Shown here piece by piece: positions 60,672 through 64,000 of a DNA stretch of 64,000 nt. Under the pieces are notes generated by a model. It was not told the origin of the DNA and ran no database searches. It saw nothing but the letters and a program-made list of their open reading frames with translations. Source of the stretch: Terrimonas pollutisoli (GTDB taxonomy: Bacteria > Bacteroidota > Bacteroidia > Chitinophagales > Chitinophagaceae); assembly GCF_029360765.1 (NCBI RefSeq), contig NZ_JARKNA010000010.1:1-64000 (forward strand), read 5' to 3'. The stretch's first letter is position 1, and each line of letters begins with the position of its first letter. The position numbers and the translations under genes were made by a program.

Positions 60672-62651
60672 TTGCAGGATATTCACCAGATATTAAAACA
60701 ACACTGGGGCTTTGATTCGTTTCGTCCATTACAGGAAGAAATTATTCATTCCGTTTTGAATGGAGACGACACACTGGCCCTAATGCCAACAGGAGGCGGC
60801 AAATCACTTTGCTACCAGGTACCCATCATGACCAAAGATGGCACCTGCCTTGTTATTTCTCCACTGATCGCTTTGATGAAAGACCAGGTGGAACACCTGC
60901 GAAAAAAAAACATTACTGCTTATGCTATCTACTCTGGCATGAGCTATAAGGAAGTGGTCAACACTCTCAAAGTCGTTACAGAAAGTAACTGCAAGTTTTT
61001 ATATGTTTCACCCGAAAGATTAGAAACAGCACTATTCAAAGAATATCTACCCGGTATGGGTATAGAGTTGATCGCTGTCGATGAAGCCCATTGTATATCG
61101 CAATGGGGTTATGATTTTCGCCCGCCTTATTTGCGAATTGCTGCTCTTCGGGAAGAATTGCCGGGAGTTCCTATTTTGGCCTTAACTGCATCGGCTACCC
61201 CCGAAGTGCAGAAAGATATTTGTGAGAAATTAACGGCCCCCTCTAAATCTCCCCCCATAGGGGAGACTTACAACAGCCTCATAAAAGAAAAAGTAATAAA
61301 AACAGAGCTGATTGGGGCATGGAAAGTTTTTCGGCAGTCATTTGAAAGAGCCAATCTTTCTTATAGTGTGTTCCATGTTGATTCAAGGATCAATAAGATC
61401 ATTGAAATATTAAACAAAGTGCCGGGTACAGGTATTATTTACTGTAAAAGCCGCAAGCGAACCAAAGAGATCAGTGAACTATTACATCTTCAAAACATTT
61501 CCAGCGATTATTATCACGCCGGCCTCACACAGGAAGAAAGAAACAGGAAACAGGAAGCCTGGATCAATAACAAAATAAGGGTAATTGTCTGCACCAATGC
61601 ATTTGGCATGGGCATTGACAAACCGGATGTAAGATCTGTTGTCCATGCAGACATGCCGGATTGCCTGGAAAACTATTACCAGGAAGCCGGTCGGGCGGGC
61701 CGTGATGGAAAAAGAGCTTATGCAGTTCTGTTATATGATGAAAAAGAACTTTCAGAACTTGCTGAGTTAGCTGCATTGCGTTTTCCCCCGCAGGATGAGA
61801 TCAGGAAAATATATCAATCCGTCGCCAATTATCTGCAGATACCTGTAGGCGTTGGTGAAGGGATCTATTATGATTTTGATATTGCGGATTTTCTGAAAAA
61901 ATTTAAACATAACAGCCACACCGTACTTTATTCATTGAAGGCCCTGGAACAGGACGGCTGGCTTTCTTTTAATGAGCAAGTCTTTCGTCCCTCCACCGTG
62001 CAGTTTACTGTCACCAAGGATCGGCTATACAGTTTTGAAGCAGACAATTCCAAACTAGAGCCAGTACTCAAAACCTTGTTGCGGGCTTATGAAGGAATAT
62101 TTGATCATCCTTCCTTTATTTCTGAACTGGTAGTCGCCCAACTAATAAAGAAAGACGTAGAGGAGGTCAAACAGCAACTCCATGAAATCGACAGGACCGG
62201 TGTCATCGAATATATCCCGCGAAAGGATACACCACAATTGTATTTTTTAAGGAACAGGATAAAAACAGAAGAGCTGACCATCAACATGGCTGCTTATAAG
62301 CAACGAAAAGAAAAATTCCTGAGCCGGTCAAAGCAAATGATCCATTTTGTAAAAGAAGAATTACAATGCCGCAGCCAGGTGATCGGTTTCTATTTTGGCG
62401 ATGATGCATTAAGGCCATGTGGCATTTGCGACAACTGTCTTCGCCAGAAAACAGTTGAACTAAGCAGGCAGGAGTTTGATTTCATCCATACGGCTATTTT
62501 AAAAATCACACCAGGGAAAACTATACATATAAAAGATCTGCTGCTACAACTAAATGACGTTAAAAAAGAAAAAGCCTGGAAGGTGATTGAATTCCTCCAG
62601 GCTGAAAATAAAATTAAAATTGATGATAAAGGCTGGCTCAGGTTGACATAA
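60672..62651 (+). CDS. recQ: ATP-dependent DNA helicase RecQ
   Basis: The 659-aa 3'-5' helicase unwinds branched DNA in recombination repair. Motif I is MPTGGGKSLCYQ near residue 41, motif II VDEAHCISQWG near 140, motif VI QEAGRAGRDG near 335, and the zinc-binding CGICDNC near 580. The start codon is TTG (LQDIHQILKQHWGF). A foreign-looking stretch at residues 188-217 (TAPSKSPPIGETYNSLIKEK and following) separates ICEKL from VFRQSFERANLSYSVF, two conserved blocks normally adjacent; its DNA is a copy of the palindromic element also found in ileS. It ends 15 nt before a convergent gene. Confidence 0.93.
   Translation: MQDIHQILKQHWGFDSFRPLQEEIIHSVLNGDDTLALMPTGGGKSLCYQVPIMTKDGTCLVISPLIALMKDQVEHLRKKNITAYAIYSGMSYKEVVNTLKVVTESNCKFLYVSPERLETALFKEYLPGMGIELIAVDEAHCISQWGYDFRPPYLRIAALREELPGVPILALTASATPEVQKDICEKLTAPSKSPPIGETYNSLIKEKVIKTELIGAWKVFRQSFERANLSYSVFHVDSRINKIIEILNKVPGTGIIYCKSRKRTKEISELLHLQNISSDYYHAGLTQEERNRKQEAWINNKIRVIVCTNAFGMGIDKPDVRSVVHADMPDCLENYYQEAGRAGRDGKRAYAVLLYDEKELSELAELAALRFPPQDEIRKIYQSVANYLQIPVGVGEGIYYDFDIADFLKKFKHNSHTVLYSLKALEQDGWLSFNEQVFRPSTVQFTVTKDRLYSFEADNSKLEPVLKTLLRAYEGIFDHPSFISELVVAQLIKKDVEEVKQQLHEIDRTGVIEYIPRKDTPQLYFLRNRIKTEELTINMAAYKQRKEKFLSRSKQMIHFVKEELQCRSQVIGFYFGDDALRPCGICDNCLRQKTVELSRQEFDFIHTAILKITPGKTIHIKDLLLQLNDVKKEKAWKVIEFLQAENKIKIDDKGWLRLT
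61236..61280. repeat. Palindromic repeat inserted in frame inside recQ
   Basis: CCCCCTCTAAATCTCCCC then CCATAGGGGAGACTTACAA carries the stem TCTCCCC/GGGGAGA and the flanking CTCTAAA also found in the ileS copy, but in the opposite coding orientation: ileS translates one strand of the element (SLPFRGDLEG), recQ the other (APSKSPPIGET). Confidence 0.8.
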
Positions 62652-62666
62652 GCTCTTCAACCACTC

Positions 62667-63314
62667 TCAACGAGCATGACGGATTTTTTTGATATCTATC
62701 ACCTGCAACGGTAGCGATTCAGCTTCAACAGCCGCTATAAGCGTACGAGTCATTTGATGTATCGTAACCAAAGCCATCCCTCTTGCTTTCTGTCTCCATG
62801 CCGGAACTATTTCCGCAATACCGTATAACGGCAGCAATAAAACCGGCCAGTAATGTTTTGGACCTACCACGTACCAGGGACGAATAAAAGTGCAGTTTAA
62901 TCCACTCGCTTTACAATACATTTCACCATTCTTTCGCACCTGCTGGCAACTTGCCATCAACCGCGACGGAGCCATAGCTACGCTGACATAGATAAAATGA
63001 GTAACTCCTGCTTTCACGGCGGCGTCAACAGAAGCAATTACACTTCTTAAATCGATTTCTTCAAACTGTTTTGCTTTAGCGGGAGAAGGATGAGCGACAC
63101 CCAGCAGCTGTACAAATACTGAATCTTTAGGGATCGATGATTCGAAAGAAAGACTGTCAAAAGGATCGGCAATCACTGCTTTTACGCCGGTCTCAAGTTT
63201 TTGTTCACTGCCCTTTCTTACAAGGCCAATAACCTGGTGACCGCGATGCAGCAGTTGTTTTATTAATCGCTGACCGATATAACCTGTAGCTCCGGTGATA
63301 AAAACGGTTTTCAT
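62667..63314 (-). CDS. NAD(P)-binding Rossmann protein (atypical SDR, NmrA-like)
   Basis: The 215-aa protein begins MKTVFITGATGYIGQRLIKQLLHRGHQVIGLVRK, an atypical short-chain dehydrogenase dinucleotide fold with G-x-x-G-x-x-G. Later segments fit NAD(P)H-sensing or nucleotide-sugar relatives (VTHFIYVSVAMAPSRLMASCQQVRKNGEMY with a Lys but no clear Tyr-x3-Lys, LNCTFIRPWYVVGP). It may be a redox sensor or a minor reductase; the substrate is unknown. It lies downstream of the HerA-like gene in the same orientation. Confidence 0.8.
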   Translation of the reverse strand: MKTVFITGATGYIGQRLIKQLLHRGHQVIGLVRKGSEQKLETGVKAVIADPFDSLSFESSIPKDSVFVQLLGVAHPSPAKAKQFEEIDLRSVIASVDAAVKAGVTHFIYVSVAMAPSRLMASCQQVRKNGEMYCKASGLNCTFIRPWYVVGPKHYWPVLLLPLYGIAEIVPAWRQKARGMALVTIHQMTRTLIAAVEAESLPLQVIDIKKIRHAR

Positions 63315-63365
63315 TGCGTGTGAGTTAAACGATCAATACGCAATCGTAGCAGGGAAAAACAATTC

Positions 63366-64000
63366 CTAAAACAAACTTCTTCTCCTGCTTCTTCCACCCA
63401 GGCCCAATGCTCCCAATAAAGAACGGACGATGGTATTACCAGCGGTACGGGTCATACTTTTTACAACCGGGTCATCAAAAAATCCTTTTTCCTTTTTGGT
63501 GGTAGTTCTTGTTTGCTTTTCTTCCTGCTTCCGCCGTTCGATCTCTTCAGATCGTTCAGCTGCTTCATTTAGCTTATCGGTTAATATTTCGTAGGCGCTC
63601 TGGCTGTCGACTACCTGGTTGTACTTAGTAGCAATTTTTGATTTGCCGATGATGTTATCTATTTCCCCTTCAGACAAAATATCCATCCTGCTTCGTGGCG
63701 AGCACAGCATACAATGTACTAATGGCGTGGGAATGCCTTTTTCATTCAATATTGTCACCAATGCCTCGCCAATTCCCAGTTGTGTAATCAGGTCTTCTGT
63801 TTTGTAGTATGTTGTTTCCGGGTAGTTTTCTGCTGTTTGTTTGATCACCTTGCGGTCAGCCGCGGTAAATGCACGAAGGGCGTGCTGCACTTTTAGTCCC
63901 AACTGAGCTAACACCGAAGCCGGAACATCCATCGGGTTTTGTGTGCAGAAATAAATTCCAATTCCTTTGGAGCGAATCAACTTGATGATCGTTTCAATTT
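63366..64000 (-). CDS. HerA-like ATPase (DUF853 family), partial
   Basis: The 5' end is beyond the window edge; the reading frame stays open to position 64000, so the M that opens the visible frame at 63980 is only an internal TTG. The visible ~210 residues are the C-terminal part of a HerA-type helicase-like ATPase: KLIRSKGIGIYFCTQNPMDVPASVLAQLGLKVQHALRAFTAADRKVIK matches the motif III/arginine-finger region of the family. A coiled, Glu/Arg/Lys-rich stretch and a basic, glycine-rich tail (GGRSRRRSLF) close the protein. Members handle DNA or act in cell-envelope processes; the role is unknown. Confidence 0.85.
   Translation of the reverse strand, partial: IETIIKLIRSKGIGIYFCTQNPMDVPASVLAQLGLKVQHALRAFTAADRKVIKQTAENYPETTYYKTEDLITQLGIGEALVTILNEKGIPTPLVHCMLCSPRSRMDILSEGEIDNIIGKSKIATKYNQVVDSQSAYEILTDKLNEAAERSEEIERRKQEEKQTRTTTKKEKGFFDDPVVKSMTRTAGNTIVRSLLGALGLGGRSRRRSLF

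Noticed and set aside
1..64000. tRNA, rRNA, transposase or prophage genes
   Set aside because: Looked for TTCGAAT-type T-arms, CCA-ended clovers, and transposase or integrase motifs; none were convincing.

Overview
The window comes from a member of the Bacteroidota, most likely a Chitinophagaceae-type organism. The signs are gliding genes gldF/gldG, type IX secretion C-terminal sorting domains, a fused MurF/alanine racemase, a eukaryote-like class Ia ribonucleotide reductase, an IleRS2-type isoleucyl-tRNA synthetase, many TonB receptors with carboxypeptidase-regulatory N-termini, and repeated -7 boxes of the Bacteroidota form TAnnTTTG. I see no rRNA, tRNA, CRISPR array, transposase or prophage.

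Layout. 0-7.1 kb: two tandem giant secreted GloVer-repeat proteins. 7.4-10.2 kb: sulfurtransferase, fumarase and a small unknown protein. 10.2-10.5 kb: a composite palindromic repeat. 10.5-19.5 kb (mostly minus strand): lspA, murF-alr, terC, gldG/gldF, a proline-rich exported peptide, an A-type Fe-S carrier and iscS. 19.7-28.4 kb: mce, rnc, fabF, acpP, an acetyltransferase, a YcxB-like protein, a DksA-like protein with a histone-like tail, and ileS. 28.6-42.2 kb: a kelch/IPT lipoprotein, then an iron-uptake island of three TonB receptors, two PepSY membrane proteins and a small DUF6686-like protein, followed by a DUF4920 protein and a nitroreductase. 42.6-47.0 kb: a cobalamin riboswitch leading nrdB-nrdA, then ferritin. 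47.1-51.0 kb: a further TonB receptor, a Cys-rich exported peptide, a second composite repeat and a PchR-like AraC regulator. 51.1-64.0 kb: lpxA with an overlapping ABC ATPase, a triple-rhodanese exported protein, a cation/proton antiporter, alanine dehydrogenase, tsaE, a copper P-type ATPase, recQ, an NAD(P)-binding protein, and the C-terminal part of a HerA-like ATPase cut by the window edge.

The most interesting signals are regulatory or structural. (1) A 48-bp motif with two direct-repeat half-sites 21 bp apart sits at a fixed distance from a weak -7 box in front of all three receptors of the iron island, with a fourth variant before the DUF6686-like gene. It looks like an activator-dependent regulon, plausibly AraC/PchR-type. 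(2) Dispersed intergenic repeats have apparently entered at least four conserved protein genes in frame (ileS, recQ, an ABC ATPase gene, the copper ATPase gene). This resembles the palindromic elements known inside Rickettsia genes. (3) A cobalamin riboswitch, itself carrying one of the dispersed palindromes, precedes a B12-independent ribonucleotide reductase. (4) The DksA-like protein has lost three of the four zinc-ligand cysteines and gained a long Lys/Ala/Pro tail.
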